NCBI GenBank assembly: GCA_945875935.1
Contig: CAMCNE010000016.1
Coordinates: 1 to 32,894, forward strand
Length of the DNA: 32,894 nucleotides
Direction of reading: 5' to 3'
Origin: Bordetella parapertussis
GTDB lineage: Bacteria > Pseudomonadota > Gammaproteobacteria > Burkholderiales > Burkholderiaceae_C
This document shows, in pieces, positions 22,863 to 31,034 of this stretch (positions are counted from its first letter, which is position 1; the number at the start of each line of letters is the position of its first letter). Under the pieces are notes generated by a model. It made no database searches. It was not told the origin of the DNA and saw nothing but the letters and a program-made list of their open reading frames with translations. Both the position numbers and the translations under genes were made by a program.

Positions 22863-23543
22863 TTGAACCCGCCATTCCAAACCTCAGGCTCGACGACTTC
22901 GTCCGCGCTGCCGAACTCATCGGCATGCCTGGAATTGAAGGCGCTGGTGTGCGCACGCGGCGCGCGACGGCTGTTTGCGCCGGTGGATGTCTCGGCTCAG
23001 GCGGGCGAACTTTTGCGAGTTCAGGGCGCCAATGGCGCGGGCAAGACCACGCTGCTGCGCACGCTGTGCGGGCTGTCGCAACCGCTGGAAGGCGAAGTGC
23101 ACTGGCGCGGTCAGGCGCCGGGCCAGGAGCTGGACCGCTTTCACCGCGAACTGGTCTACATCGGCCACGCCGCTGCCTTGAAGGACGACCTTTCGGGCAA
23201 GGAAAACCTGCTGAGCGCCTGCCTGCTCGCAGGCCAGCAGCCGTCGGACCGCCAGATCATGGACGCGCTGAGCGAGGCCGGACTGCGCAAGCGTGAGCAC
23301 CTGCCGGCTCGCAGCCTGTCGCAAGGCCAGCGGCGGCGGGTGTCGCTGGCGCGGCTGGCGCTGGCCCAAGACGCGCCGCTGTGGGTGCTGGACGAGCCCT
23401 TCAACGCGCTCGACAGCGCGGCCACCGAATGGATGCTGGGCGTGCTCGCCGGCCAGTTGCGACGCGGTGGCATCGTGGTGCTGACCAGCCACATGCCGCT
23501 GGCCATCGATCCCGCGCTGTCTCAGGTGGTGATCAGCCTGTGA
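22863..23543 (+). CDS. ccmA: Cytochrome c maturation ABC transporter ATP-binding protein
   Basis: The ATPase works with CcmB, CcmC and CcmD; ATP hydrolysis releases haem-loaded CcmE from CcmC. Walker A is GANGAGKTT at residues 55-63, the ABC signature LSQGQRRRVSLARL starts at residue 152, and Walker B WVLDEP is at 174-179. The start is uncertain. The only in-frame upstream start codon is TTG 22863, giving 226 residues, about 20 more than usual, with no Shine-Dalgarno; family homology begins near residue 22. The stop overlaps the ccmB GTG start. It opens a nine-gene rightward operon. Confidence 0.93.
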   Translation: MNPPFQTSGSTTSSALPNSSACLELKALVCARGARRLFAPVDVSAQAGELLRVQGANGAGKTTLLRTLCGLSQPLEGEVHWRGQAPGQELDRFHRELVYIGHAAALKDDLSGKENLLSACLLAGQQPSDRQIMDALSEAGLRKREHLPARSLSQGQRRRVSLARLALAQDAPLWVLDEPFNALDSAATEWMLGVLAGQLRRGGIVVLTSHMPLAIDPALSQVVISL

Positions 23544-24247
23544 ACGAAGACCCCCCCGTGCGCGTCCCGTCGAGCGGCACCTTGGGTGCCATGCGCGCCA
23601 TCTTCATGCGCGACTTGCGCCTGGCCTTGCGTCGCCGCGCCGACACCGCTGCCGCGCTCTTCTTCTTTGTGATCGTGGCCAGCCTGTTCCCCCTGGGCGT
23701 GGGCCCCGAACCTGCGTTGCTGCGCACCATGGCGGCCGGGGTGCTCTGGGTGGCGGCGCTGCTGGCTTCGATGCTGTCGCTGGGTCGGCTGTTTTCCGAC
23801 GACCATGCCGATGGCACGCTGGAGCAGGTGATGCTGTCGGTGTGCCCGCTGCCGCTGATCGTGCTGTCCAAGATGGCCGCGCACTGGTTGTGCTCCGGGC
23901 TGATGCTGAGCCTGGTCGCGCCGCTGCTGGCGCTGCAGTTCGACTTGCCGGGCGAGGCCATCGGGGTGCTGCTGATCACGTTGCTGCTGGGCACGCCGCT
24001 GCTCAGCCTGATCGGCGGCATCGGTGCGGCGCTCACGGTGGGCGTGCGCGGCGCCTCGGTGCTGTTGTCGGTGCTGGTGCTGCCGCTTTGCGTGCCGGTG
24101 CTGATCTTCGGCGCGGGTGCGGTTGACGCCGCCGTGTCGGGCTTGACCGTGGGCGCGCATTACTCGCTGCTCGCCGCGATGCTGGTCGCTGCGCTGTTCC
24201 TGGCGCCCTGGGCGGCAGCGGCCGCGCTTCGGATCGCACTCGATTGA
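23540..24247 (+). CDS. ccmB: Haem exporter permease CcmB
   Basis: This six-helix inner-membrane subunit partners CcmA. Family features include FFFVIVASLFPLGVGPEP near the N-terminus, WVAALLASMLSLGRLFSDD, DGTLEQVMLS, and LLLGTPLLSLIGGIGAALTVG. It is 235 residues from GTG 23540, which overlaps the ccmA stop as GTGA. The alternative ATG 23591 gives 218 residues, closer to the E. coli length of 220, so the first 17 codons may not be translated. The following 80 nt to ccmC hold no gene. Confidence 0.94.
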   Translation: MNEDPPVRVPSSGTLGAMRAIFMRDLRLALRRRADTAAALFFFVIVASLFPLGVGPEPALLRTMAAGVLWVAALLASMLSLGRLFSDDHADGTLEQVMLSVCPLPLIVLSKMAAHWLCSGLMLSLVAPLLALQFDLPGEAIGVLLITLLLGTPLLSLIGGIGAALTVGVRGASVLLSVLVLPLCVPVLIFGAGAVDAAVSGLTVGAHYSLLAAMLVAALFLAPWAAAAALRIALD

Positions 24248-24327
24248 ACGCATTGCACAATCCGCTGTCGAAGCGTTGGGCGGCCGGGGGTCGCACCATC
24301 GTGCGGTGACGGCCGGAGTCCGAGCAA

Positions 24328-25074
24328 GTGCAGTTGTCTGATATCAATTGGTTCAAGTACGCCGCGCCGCAGCGTTTCTATCCACTGGCTGGAAAGTTGC
24401 TCCCCTGGTGCGCGGCAGTGGCGGTGGTTTTGTGCGTGGCCGGGCTGGCGCTCGGGATGTTCATCGCGCCCACCGACGCCCAGCAAGGCGACGCCTACCG
24501 CATCATTTACATCCATGTGCCCTCGGCCTGGATGTCGATGGTGATCTACCTGGCCATGGCGTTCTGGGCGGCCATCGGACTGATCTTCAACGCGCGGCTG
24601 GCGGCGATGCTGGCCACCTCGCTGGCACCCTCGGGCGCATTGATGACCTTCATTGCCCTGTGGACCGGCGCTTTGTGGGGTAAGCCGACGTGGGGCACCT
24701 GGTGGGTGTGGGACGCCAGGCTGACATCCGAGCTGGTGCTGCTGTTTTTGTACATCGGCTTCATGTCGCTGCACGCGGCCATCGACGACATCCGCCGCGC
24801 CGATCGCGCTGCAGCACTGCTGGCCATCGTGGGCGCGGTCAACGTACCCATCATCTATTTCTCGGTGAAATGGTGGAACACCTTGCATCAAGGTGCCTCC
24901 GTCACCGTCACCAAATCGAGCATGGCAACGCCGATGCTCGCCGGCATGCTGATCATGGCGCTGGCCTTTTGGGCCTATTGCATCGCGGTGTCGCTGGCCA
25001 GGCTGCGGGTGGTCATCCTGGAGCGCGAGCAGCACACGCAATGGGTGCGCGCCGAGCTCGGGGTGCGATCGTGA
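24328..25074 (+). CDS. ccmC: Haem-handling membrane protein CcmC
   Basis: The 248-residue, six-helix protein binds haem and attaches it covalently to CcmE. The periplasmic tryptophan-rich motif WGTWWVWD is at residues 122-129, followed by ARLTSEL. The haem-ligand histidines are His63 (in IHVPSAWM) and His187 (in WWNTLHQG), matching His60 and His184 of E. coli. It starts at GTG 24328 with GGAG 12 nt upstream. It overlaps ccmD by GTGA. Confidence 0.96.
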   Translation: MQLSDINWFKYAAPQRFYPLAGKLLPWCAAVAVVLCVAGLALGMFIAPTDAQQGDAYRIIYIHVPSAWMSMVIYLAMAFWAAIGLIFNARLAAMLATSLAPSGALMTFIALWTGALWGKPTWGTWWVWDARLTSELVLLFLYIGFMSLHAAIDDIRRADRAAALLAIVGAVNVPIIYFSVKWWNTLHQGASVTVTKSSMATPMLAGMLIMALAFWAYCIAVSLARLRVVILEREQHTQWVRAELGVRS

Positions 25075-25253
25075 TCTGGAACAGCGCTTCCGAGTTTTTC
25101 GCCATGGGCGGCTACGGCCTGTACGTGTGGGGCTCGTTCGGGGTGACGGCCGCCGTCATTGCCGCAGAGATATGGCTGGTGGCCGCGCGACGCAAGGCCA
25201 TTGGCAACCTGGTGGCCGATGCCGGCCCCGATGAATCGAAAGACACCCCATGA
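25071..25253 (+). CDS. ccmD: Haem exporter protein CcmD
   Basis: The 60-residue small membrane protein stabilises the CcmABC-CcmE complex. The diagnostic block FFAMGGYGLYVWGSFG is followed by one helix and a basic AARRKAIG segment. It starts at GTG 25071, overlapping the ccmC stop, and its own stop overlaps the ccmE ATG. It is easily missed because a longer frame starting at 24690 runs through ccmC in the wrong phase. Confidence 0.93.
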   Translation: MIWNSASEFFAMGGYGLYVWGSFGVTAAVIAAEIWLVAARRKAIGNLVADAGPDESKDTP

Positions 25254-25738
25254 CGCCCAGAACCAAACGTGCCCTGGCCATCGCAGGTGGACTGACCGCG
25301 CTGGTCATCGCCACCGCGCTGGTGCTCAACGCCTTCAACAGCAACATGGTGTTTTTCTTCAGCCCTTCGCAGGTGGTGGCCGATGAAGCACCGCGCGAGC
25401 GCGCCTTTCGCATCGGCGGCATGGTCGAGCAAGGCAGCTTGCAGCGCGACGAGAAGTCGCTCACCGTGAACTTCGTCGTCACCGACTTTGCTCAAAAGGT
25501 GCCTGTCACCTACACCGGCTTGCTGCCCGACCTGTTTCGTGAAGGTAAAGGCGTGGTGGCACAGGGCAAGCTCGGCACCGATGGCGTTTTTCGTGCCGAG
25601 CAGGTGCTGGCCAAGCACGACGAAAACTACATGCCCCCCGAAGCCGCCGACGCACTGGCCAAGGCGCGCAAGGGGGAAATGCCGGGCGGCACCATGACCG
25701 TCTCCGGAGATGACATGAAACCAAGGGCCAATCCATGA
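25250..25738 (+). CDS. ccmE: Periplasmic haem chaperone CcmE
   Basis: The 162-residue protein has an N-terminal membrane anchor (about residues 8-27) and a periplasmic OB-fold domain. The covalent haem-binding histidine is His123 in LAKHDENYMPPE, with Tyr127 placed as Tyr134 of E. coli. It carries haem from CcmC to the CcmF/CcmH ligase. It overlaps both neighbours by ATGA. Confidence 0.97.
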   Translation: MTPRTKRALAIAGGLTALVIATALVLNAFNSNMVFFFSPSQVVADEAPRERAFRIGGMVEQGSLQRDEKSLTVNFVVTDFAQKVPVTYTGLLPDLFREGKGVVAQGKLGTDGVFRAEQVLAKHDENYMPPEAADALAKARKGEMPGGTMTVSGDDMKPRANP

Positions 25739-27765
25739 TTCCTGAAATCGGTCACGTGGCGCTGATCCTGGCGCTGACCATGGCGCTCGCGCAAAGCATC
25801 TTGCCGCTGATCGGCGCGCAAACCGGCAACGCTGCATGGATGTCGCTGGCGCGGCCCTCTGCACGAGGGCAGTTCATCTTCACGGTGCTGGCCTACGCTT
25901 GCCTCACCTGGGCCTTCGTCAACAACGATTTCTCGGTGGCGCTGGCGGCCATGCACTCGAACTCGACGCTGCCACTGGCCTATCGCTACACCGCGGTGTG
26001 GGGCAACCACGAAGGCTCCATCTTGCTGTGGGCGCTGATCCTGTCGGGCTGGACGCTGGCGGTATCGATCTTTTCCAAGCAACTCGACGAGCCCACCGTG
26101 GCGCGGGTGCTGGGGGTGATGGGCCTGGTGAGTTGCGGCTTTCTGATGTTCACGCTGTTCGTGTCCAACCCGTTCGAGCGTCTGGTGCCCGGCGCCCCCG
26201 ATGGCCGCGACCTCAACCCGCTTTTGCAAGATGCGGGGATGATCATCCACCCGCCCATGCTCTACATGGGCTACGTGGGATTCGTGGTGACGTTTGCCTT
26301 CGCGATCGCCGCACTGCTGTCGGGCCGGCTTGACGCGGCATGGGCGCGCTGGTCACGCCCGTGGACAACGGTGGCCTGGTGCTTTCTCACCATCGGCATC
26401 GCGTTGGGCAGCTTCTGGGCCTATTACGAACTGGGCTGGGGCGGCTGGTGGTTCTGGGATCCCGTCGAAAACGCATCGTTCATGCCCTGGCTGGTCGGCA
26501 CCGCGCTGATCCACTCGCTGGCTGTGACCGAAAAGCGCGGCGGCTTCAAGATGTGGACGGCGCTGCTGGCCATCCTGACGTTTTCGCTGTCGCTGCTGGG
26601 CACCTTCATCGTGCGCTCGGGTGTGCTGAGCTCGGTGCACGCCTTTGCGACCGATCCGGCGCGCGGCGTCTTCATCCTCGGCTTCCTGGTCTTTGTGGTG
26701 GGCGGCTCGCTGCTGCTGTTCGCCTGGCGCGCGCCCAAGGTTGGCCTGGGCGGCAGCTTCGATCTGGTGTCTCGAGAATCGATGCTGCTGGCCAACAACG
26801 TGCTGCTGGTGGTGGCCGCCGCCGCCGTGCTGCTGGGCACGCTGTACCCGCTGGTGCTCGATGCCCTGGGCATGGGCAAGATTTCGGTGGGCCCGCCCTA
26901 CTTCGTGGCCGTGTTCGTGCCCTTGATGGCGCCGGCGCTCTTCCTGATGGGTGTCGGTCCGCTGACGCGCTGGCGTCAGGCCGAAGCCATGGACCTCGCG
27001 CGCAAGCTGCGCTGGGCCTTTGGTGTGAGTATGGCGTCTGCGGTGATCGCACCGCTGCTGCTGGGGCACTGGACACCGATGATCGGCTTTGGCCTGCTGC
27101 TGGCCGCCTGGATCGCCAGCACCGCGGTGCTCAACCTGATCAGCCGCATCGCGTCGCATCCGGCCACCGGCTGGGCTCGGCGCTTCTCGTCGCAGGCCGG
27201 CAGTTACTACGGCATGCTGCTCGCGCATCTCGGCGTGGCGGTGTTCATTCTGGGTGTGACCGTGGTCAGCGGCTTCCAGAGCGAAAGCGATGTGCGCATG
27301 GCCACCGGTGAATCGACCACCGCCGGCGGCTACACCTTCACCCTGCACGGCGTGCGCGAGATCAAGGGGCCCAACTATGTGGCCGCTCAGGCGTCGATCG
27401 TGGTGACCCAGGATGACAAGCCCGTCGCCACCTTGTGGCCCGAGCGCCGCATCTACACCGTGACGCGCTCGCCGATGACCGAAGTCGCCATCGACCGGAG
27501 CATCGCGCGCGACCTGTACGTGGCACTCGGTGAGCCGGTCAGTGCGACCGCCTGGAGCGTGCGCGTGCACCACAAGCCGCTGGTCAATCTGATCTGGCTG
27601 GGCTGCCTGCTGATGGCCGGCGGCGGGTTTCTGGCGGTGCTCGACAGGCGCTACCGCACGCGCAGCCCGGCGGCTTCGGTCGCTGCCCGCGGCCCGGTGG
27701 GTCCGCAGCCAGGCGCATTGCCGCAGCCAGCTGTCATGAGCCCTAAGGAAACCGCGCCCACATGA
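25735..27765 (+). CDS. ccmF: Cytochrome c haem lyase CcmF
   Basis: The 676-residue, many-helix membrane protein is the core of the System I cytochrome c synthase, joining haem from CcmE to apocytochrome. The tryptophan-rich haem motif WGGWWFWDPVENASFMPW lies near residues 234-252. Conserved histidine contexts include YTAVWGNHEGSILLW near residue 83 and DAGMIIHPPMLYMGY near residue 165. The C-terminal periplasmic part ends with one last helix and a Pro/Ala tail. Length fits the family (about 650-670). Confidence 0.97.
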   Translation: MIPEIGHVALILALTMALAQSILPLIGAQTGNAAWMSLARPSARGQFIFTVLAYACLTWAFVNNDFSVALAAMHSNSTLPLAYRYTAVWGNHEGSILLWALILSGWTLAVSIFSKQLDEPTVARVLGVMGLVSCGFLMFTLFVSNPFERLVPGAPDGRDLNPLLQDAGMIIHPPMLYMGYVGFVVTFAFAIAALLSGRLDAAWARWSRPWTTVAWCFLTIGIALGSFWAYYELGWGGWWFWDPVENASFMPWLVGTALIHSLAVTEKRGGFKMWTALLAILTFSLSLLGTFIVRSGVLSSVHAFATDPARGVFILGFLVFVVGGSLLLFAWRAPKVGLGGSFDLVSRESMLLANNVLLVVAAAAVLLGTLYPLVLDALGMGKISVGPPYFVAVFVPLMAPALFLMGVGPLTRWRQAEAMDLARKLRWAFGVSMASAVIAPLLLGHWTPMIGFGLLLAAWIASTAVLNLISRIASHPATGWARRFSSQAGSYYGMLLAHLGVAVFILGVTVVSGFQSESDVRMATGESTTAGGYTFTLHGVREIKGPNYVAAQASIVVTQDDKPVATLWPERRIYTVTRSPMTEVAIDRSIARDLYVALGEPVSATAWSVRVHHKPLVNLIWLGCLLMAGGGFLAVLDRRYRTRSPAASVAARGPVGPQPGALPQPAVMSPKETAPT

Positions 27766-28289
27766 AGCGCTACTTGCTGCCGCTGGCGGTGTTTCTCGTG
27801 ATGGCCGGCTTTTTGGCGGTGGGGCTGAATCGCGATCCGCGTGAGGTTCCTTCGCCCCTGGTCGACAAACCCGCGCCAGCTTTCAACCTGCCACGGCTCG
27901 ACGCCCCCGAGCAGATGATTTCCACGCAGGACCTGCGCGGCCAGGTCTGGCTGCTCAACGTGTGGGCGTCGTGGTGCGTGGCCTGCCGGCAGGAGCATCC
28001 GCTGCTGGTCGATCTGGCCCGCGCCGGCACAGTCAAGGTCTATGGCCTGAACTACAAGGACAAGCGCGAAGACGCGATCGGCATGCTGCGCAAGACGGGT
28101 GATCCGTATGTGAAGTCGGTGTCTGACACCGAGGGCCTGGTGGGCATCGACTACGGTGTTTACGGCGTGCCGGAAACCTTCGTCATCGACAAGCAAGGTG
28201 TCATTCGCTACAAACAGATCGGCCCCATCACACCCGAAGCGCTGCGAGACACCTTGCTGCCGCTGATCAAGAAACTGGAGGCCTCATGA
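27762..28289 (+). CDS. ccmG: Thiol:disulfide interchange protein CcmG (DsbE)
   Basis: The 175-residue, membrane-anchored periplasmic thioredoxin reduces apocytochrome or CcmH cysteines before haem attachment. An N-terminal anchor (residues 4-22) is followed by a thioredoxin fold with the active site WCVAC (Cys72, Cys75) in NVWASWCVACRQEHP and a cis-proline loop YGVPETF. It overlaps both neighbours by ATGA. Confidence 0.96.
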   Translation: MKRYLLPLAVFLVMAGFLAVGLNRDPREVPSPLVDKPAPAFNLPRLDAPEQMISTQDLRGQVWLLNVWASWCVACRQEHPLLVDLARAGTVKVYGLNYKDKREDAIGMLRKTGDPYVKSVSDTEGLVGIDYGVYGVPETFVIDKQGVIRYKQIGPITPEALRDTLLPLIKKLEAS

Positions 28290-28765
28290 CGCGACGCTGG
28301 CTGATCTCTGTGGGGTTGGCCGCCGCCGCGCTGCTGACGTCGACGGCGACCCTGGCCACGACTGCCCAGCCGAGCGCTGCAGATCCGGCGCTCGAAGCCC
28401 GGGTGATGGTGGTGGCCGAAGAACTGCGCTGCCTGGTCTGCCAAAACGAAACCATTGCCGCATCGCACGCCGATCTGGCTGTTGATCTTCGCAAGCAGAT
28501 CCGCACCAAGCTGTCTGAGGGCCAGTCCGAGCGGCAGATCCTTGATTTCATGGTCGAGCGCTACGGCGACTTCGTGCTGTACCGACCGCGTCTTTCGGCC
28601 ACCACCGTGCTGCTGTGGGTGGGGCCGTTTGCCTTGCTGCTGGTCGCAGGCGTGGTGATGGCTCGCACCATCCGCGCGCGCAAGAAACAAATCCCTGCGG
28701 CGCTCAGCGACGCCGAATCCGCCCGAGCGCGGCAACTGCTCGCGAAAACCCACTCTGATTCATGA
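28286..28765 (+). CDS. ccmH: Cytochrome c maturation protein CcmH
   Basis: The 159-residue protein has a signal peptide, a periplasmic three-helix domain with the redox motif LRCLVCQN (Cys49, Cys52), and a membrane helix (about residues 106-125). It corresponds to the N-terminal half of E. coli CcmH (CcmL/CycL); the TPR half is the separate gene ccmI here. It forms the reducing relay between CcmG and apocytochrome. Confidence 0.96.
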   Translation: MTRRWLISVGLAAAALLTSTATLATTAQPSAADPALEARVMVVAEELRCLVCQNETIAASHADLAVDLRKQIRTKLSEGQSERQILDFMVERYGDFVLYRPRLSATTVLLWVGPFALLLVAGVVMARTIRARKKQIPAALSDAESARARQLLAKTHSDS

Positions 28766-30090
28766 CGATCTTCTGGATATCAAGCGCCTTGCTGATGGCG
28801 CTGGCCATCGGTTTGGTGCTGCCCACGCTGCTCAACGGCAGCCCGTCAACGTCAATACGCGATGAGGCCGAGACCGCACGTCAGGCCACGCTGGCCATCC
28901 TTCGCGATCAGATGGCGCAACTCAATGCCGATCTGGCCGCCGGCACCATCGATGCCGAACAGCACCGCGCCAGCAGCGCCGAGATCGAGCGCCGCGTGAT
29001 CGAGGAAACCGCAGCGGTCGAAGCGTCTGTCGCCACCGCCACGCCGCGCGCGGGCAGCGGCAGCGGCAAGCCCTGGGCCACGATCGTGGTGATCGCACTG
29101 GCCATCCCGCTGCTGGCCACCTACGGGTACGAGCATCTGGGCAACCCGGCGGCCATCGAGGCCCCGGCAGCCGAAGCCGCACCCGCACTCGCCGATGGCG
29201 TGACCAACGATCAGGTCGAGGTGCTGGTCAAGCAACTGGCCGAGCGCATGAAGTCCAACCCCGACGACCTCGAAGGCTGGACCTTGCTGGCGCGCACCTA
29301 TGCGGCGATGCAGAAGTTTCCCGAAGCCGCTCAGGCCTTCGAGCGCGCCTGCGCGCTGTCACCCAACGATGCGTCCTTGCTCGCTGACCGCGCCGACGTG
29401 ATGGCGGTGCTGCAAGGTCAGCGCGCCGCCGGCGAGCCCGCCAAGCTGATCGCCCGCGCGCTGGAGCTCGATCCCAAGAACCTCAAGGCGCTGGCGCTGG
29501 CCGGCAGCGTGGCCTTTGAAGCAGCCGAGTACGACAAGGCGATCTTCTACTGGAAGCAGGCTCGCGAACTCGCCGCGCCGGCGAGCGACTTTGCGAACAA
29601 CCTGGATCAGGGCATCAAGGACGCCCAGGTCGCCAAGGGCGAACCACCGTCGACTGCGGTGGTGCAAGCCCCTGCCGCGACCATCGCCACACCAGCCATC
29701 CAGCCGGTCGCCGATCAGGCAGCCACACCCTCAGCCTTGGGCGGCGGCGCGCGCGTCAGCGGTCGCGTGAGCCTGTCGCCCCAACTGGCCGCGAAGGTGT
29801 CGCCCGGCGACACGGTGTTCATCTTCGCGCGGGCCGTCGAGGGGCCACGCATGCCGCTGGCCATTTTGCGCAAGACGGTGGCCGACCTGCCGATCGACTT
29901 CACGCTCGACGATTCGATGGCCATGTCACCGGCGATGAAGCTGTCGAACTTTGCGCGCGTGGTCGTGGGCGCACGCATTTCGAAATCGGGCAACGCCATG
30001 CCCAGCCCCGGCGACCTGAGCGGTCAGCTCAGCGACGTGAAGTTGGGCACCGAAGGACTGCAGATCGTCATCGACAGCGTGCAGCCCTGA
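28762..30090 (+). CDS. ccmI: Apocytochrome chaperone CcmI (CycH), TPR protein
   Basis: The 442-residue protein presents apocytochrome c to the haem ligase. It has an N-terminal helix (1-21), a cytoplasmic coiled-coil segment (about 30-90), a second helix (about 106-121), periplasmic TPR repeats (about 155-270, with EGWTLLARTYAAMQKFPEA and a repeat near LDPKNLKALALAGSV), an Ala/Pro linker, and a C-terminal domain from about residue 330 beginning GARVSGRVSLSP. It closes the ccm operon and converges with bchO, with 11 nt between the two stops. Confidence 0.95.
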   Translation: MTIFWISSALLMALAIGLVLPTLLNGSPSTSIRDEAETARQATLAILRDQMAQLNADLAAGTIDAEQHRASSAEIERRVIEETAAVEASVATATPRAGSGSGKPWATIVVIALAIPLLATYGYEHLGNPAAIEAPAAEAAPALADGVTNDQVEVLVKQLAERMKSNPDDLEGWTLLARTYAAMQKFPEAAQAFERACALSPNDASLLADRADVMAVLQGQRAAGEPAKLIARALELDPKNLKALALAGSVAFEAAEYDKAIFYWKQARELAAPASDFANNLDQGIKDAQVAKGEPPSTAVVQAPAATIATPAIQPVADQAATPSALGGGARVSGRVSLSPQLAAKVSPGDTVFIFARAVEGPRMPLAILRKTVADLPIDFTLDDSMAMSPAMKLSNFARVVVGARISKSGNAMPSPGDLSGQLSDVKLGTEGLQIVIDSVQP

Positions 30091-30101
30091 GCGCTGAGAA
30101 C

Positions 30102-31025
30102 CTAGCAGGCCACGCCCGCCGCGCGGGCTGCGGCCACGCAAGCCGCGCTGACTTGCGCCGGGTCTTCCTCGTGCGCGAGGTGGCCCAACCCGGCCAGCCG
30201 GTGCACATCAACAGCCGAGGCCCCGGCACACATCGCACGCACTTGCTGCGCTTGCTCGGGCGCGACCGTCTTGTCCTTGTCGGCCACCACCAGCAGCAGC
30301 CGGGTGCTCAGACCGGGCAGGTCTCGCAGCAACGGCCTCACATCCCAGTTGGCCATCATCGCCAGCGCGCCTTGCACATGCCCCGGATTGCGAACCAATC
30401 TGGCGTAGAGCCCACGGCCCGCAGCATCGAGCGTCGAGCCGGTGCCGTCGATCAGGCGGTCGATAGCGCGAGGGTCTGCGGCTTGGCTGGCAAAAAAGCT
30501 CGGCGCGAAAGGCAGTGCCGCCATCACCTTGGCCACCGGCGGAAAGACCACCCCGGCCAATCCGGGCAAGGGTAAAAAGGCGCCGTTGAGGCTGATCAGC
30601 AGCTTCGGTGCGAGCTGCCCGTCGAGGCACATGCGCGCAGCCAGCGCGGCCCCGGCGGAATGTCCGATCACCACGTCCGGGCGGGCGTCCAGTGCTTTCA
30701 TCAGCTCACCGGCGGCGCGCGCCATGCCGGGCAGCGACGACTGCCACGAAAGCGGCATGCTGCTGAAAGCGTGACCTGGCAGATCGACGCAAATGAGATC
30801 GAAGTGCCTGCCCAGCCACGGCAGCATGGGAACCCATGAGTGGCCCGACGCGCCCGTGCCGTGCAGCAACAACGCCAGCGGCGCCGGCCCGGCGGGATGG
30901 CCACCCGCCACGCTGCGAGCAAAGCGCTGCACATGCCAGCGCACGCCACCCGCATCGACAAAGCTGCTGGCTTCGCGATGCGGCCAGTCTTGCCCGTCGC
31001 GGTTCCAGTCCAGACGCTGGGCCAT
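30102..31025 (-). CDS. bchO: Magnesium chelatase accessory protein BchO, alpha/beta hydrolase fold
   Basis: The 307-residue alpha/beta-hydrolase protein is of the BchO family, tied to magnesium insertion into protoporphyrin IX, with no proven reaction. The start contains LDWNRDGQDWPHREASSFV, the BchO leader. HGTGAS (55-60), the nucleophile elbow GHSAG with Ser123, and a late GHLAHEEDP histidine complete the fold. It lies 9 nt after bchD on the same strand, the usual bchD-bchO pairing. A GC hairpin (GCCCGC-CGC-GCGGGC, 30114-30128) in its last codons may help end transcription of both convergent operons. Confidence 0.93.
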   Translation of the reverse strand: MAQRLDWNRDGQDWPHREASSFVDAGGVRWHVQRFARSVAGGHPAGPAPLALLLHGTGASGHSWVPMLPWLGRHFDLICVDLPGHAFSSMPLSWQSSLPGMARAAGELMKALDARPDVVIGHSAGAALAARMCLDGQLAPKLLISLNGAFLPLPGLAGVVFPPVAKVMAALPFAPSFFASQAADPRAIDRLIDGTGSTLDAAGRGLYARLVRNPGHVQGALAMMANWDVRPLLRDLPGLSTRLLLVVADKDKTVAPEQAQQVRAMCAGASAVDVHRLAGLGHLAHEEDPAQVSAACVAAARAAGVAC

Positions 31026-31034
31026 GGCCGCTGC

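Noticed and set aside
22587..22880. Minus-strand frame of 97 codons upstream of crtE
   Set aside because: It spans the crtE operator and ccm promoter region, has no ribosome site and no recognisable features.
24328..24350. FNR-like half site in TTGTCTGATATCAATTGG
   Set aside because: The arms do not fit TTGAT-N4-ATCAA and it lies within the ccmC coding start.
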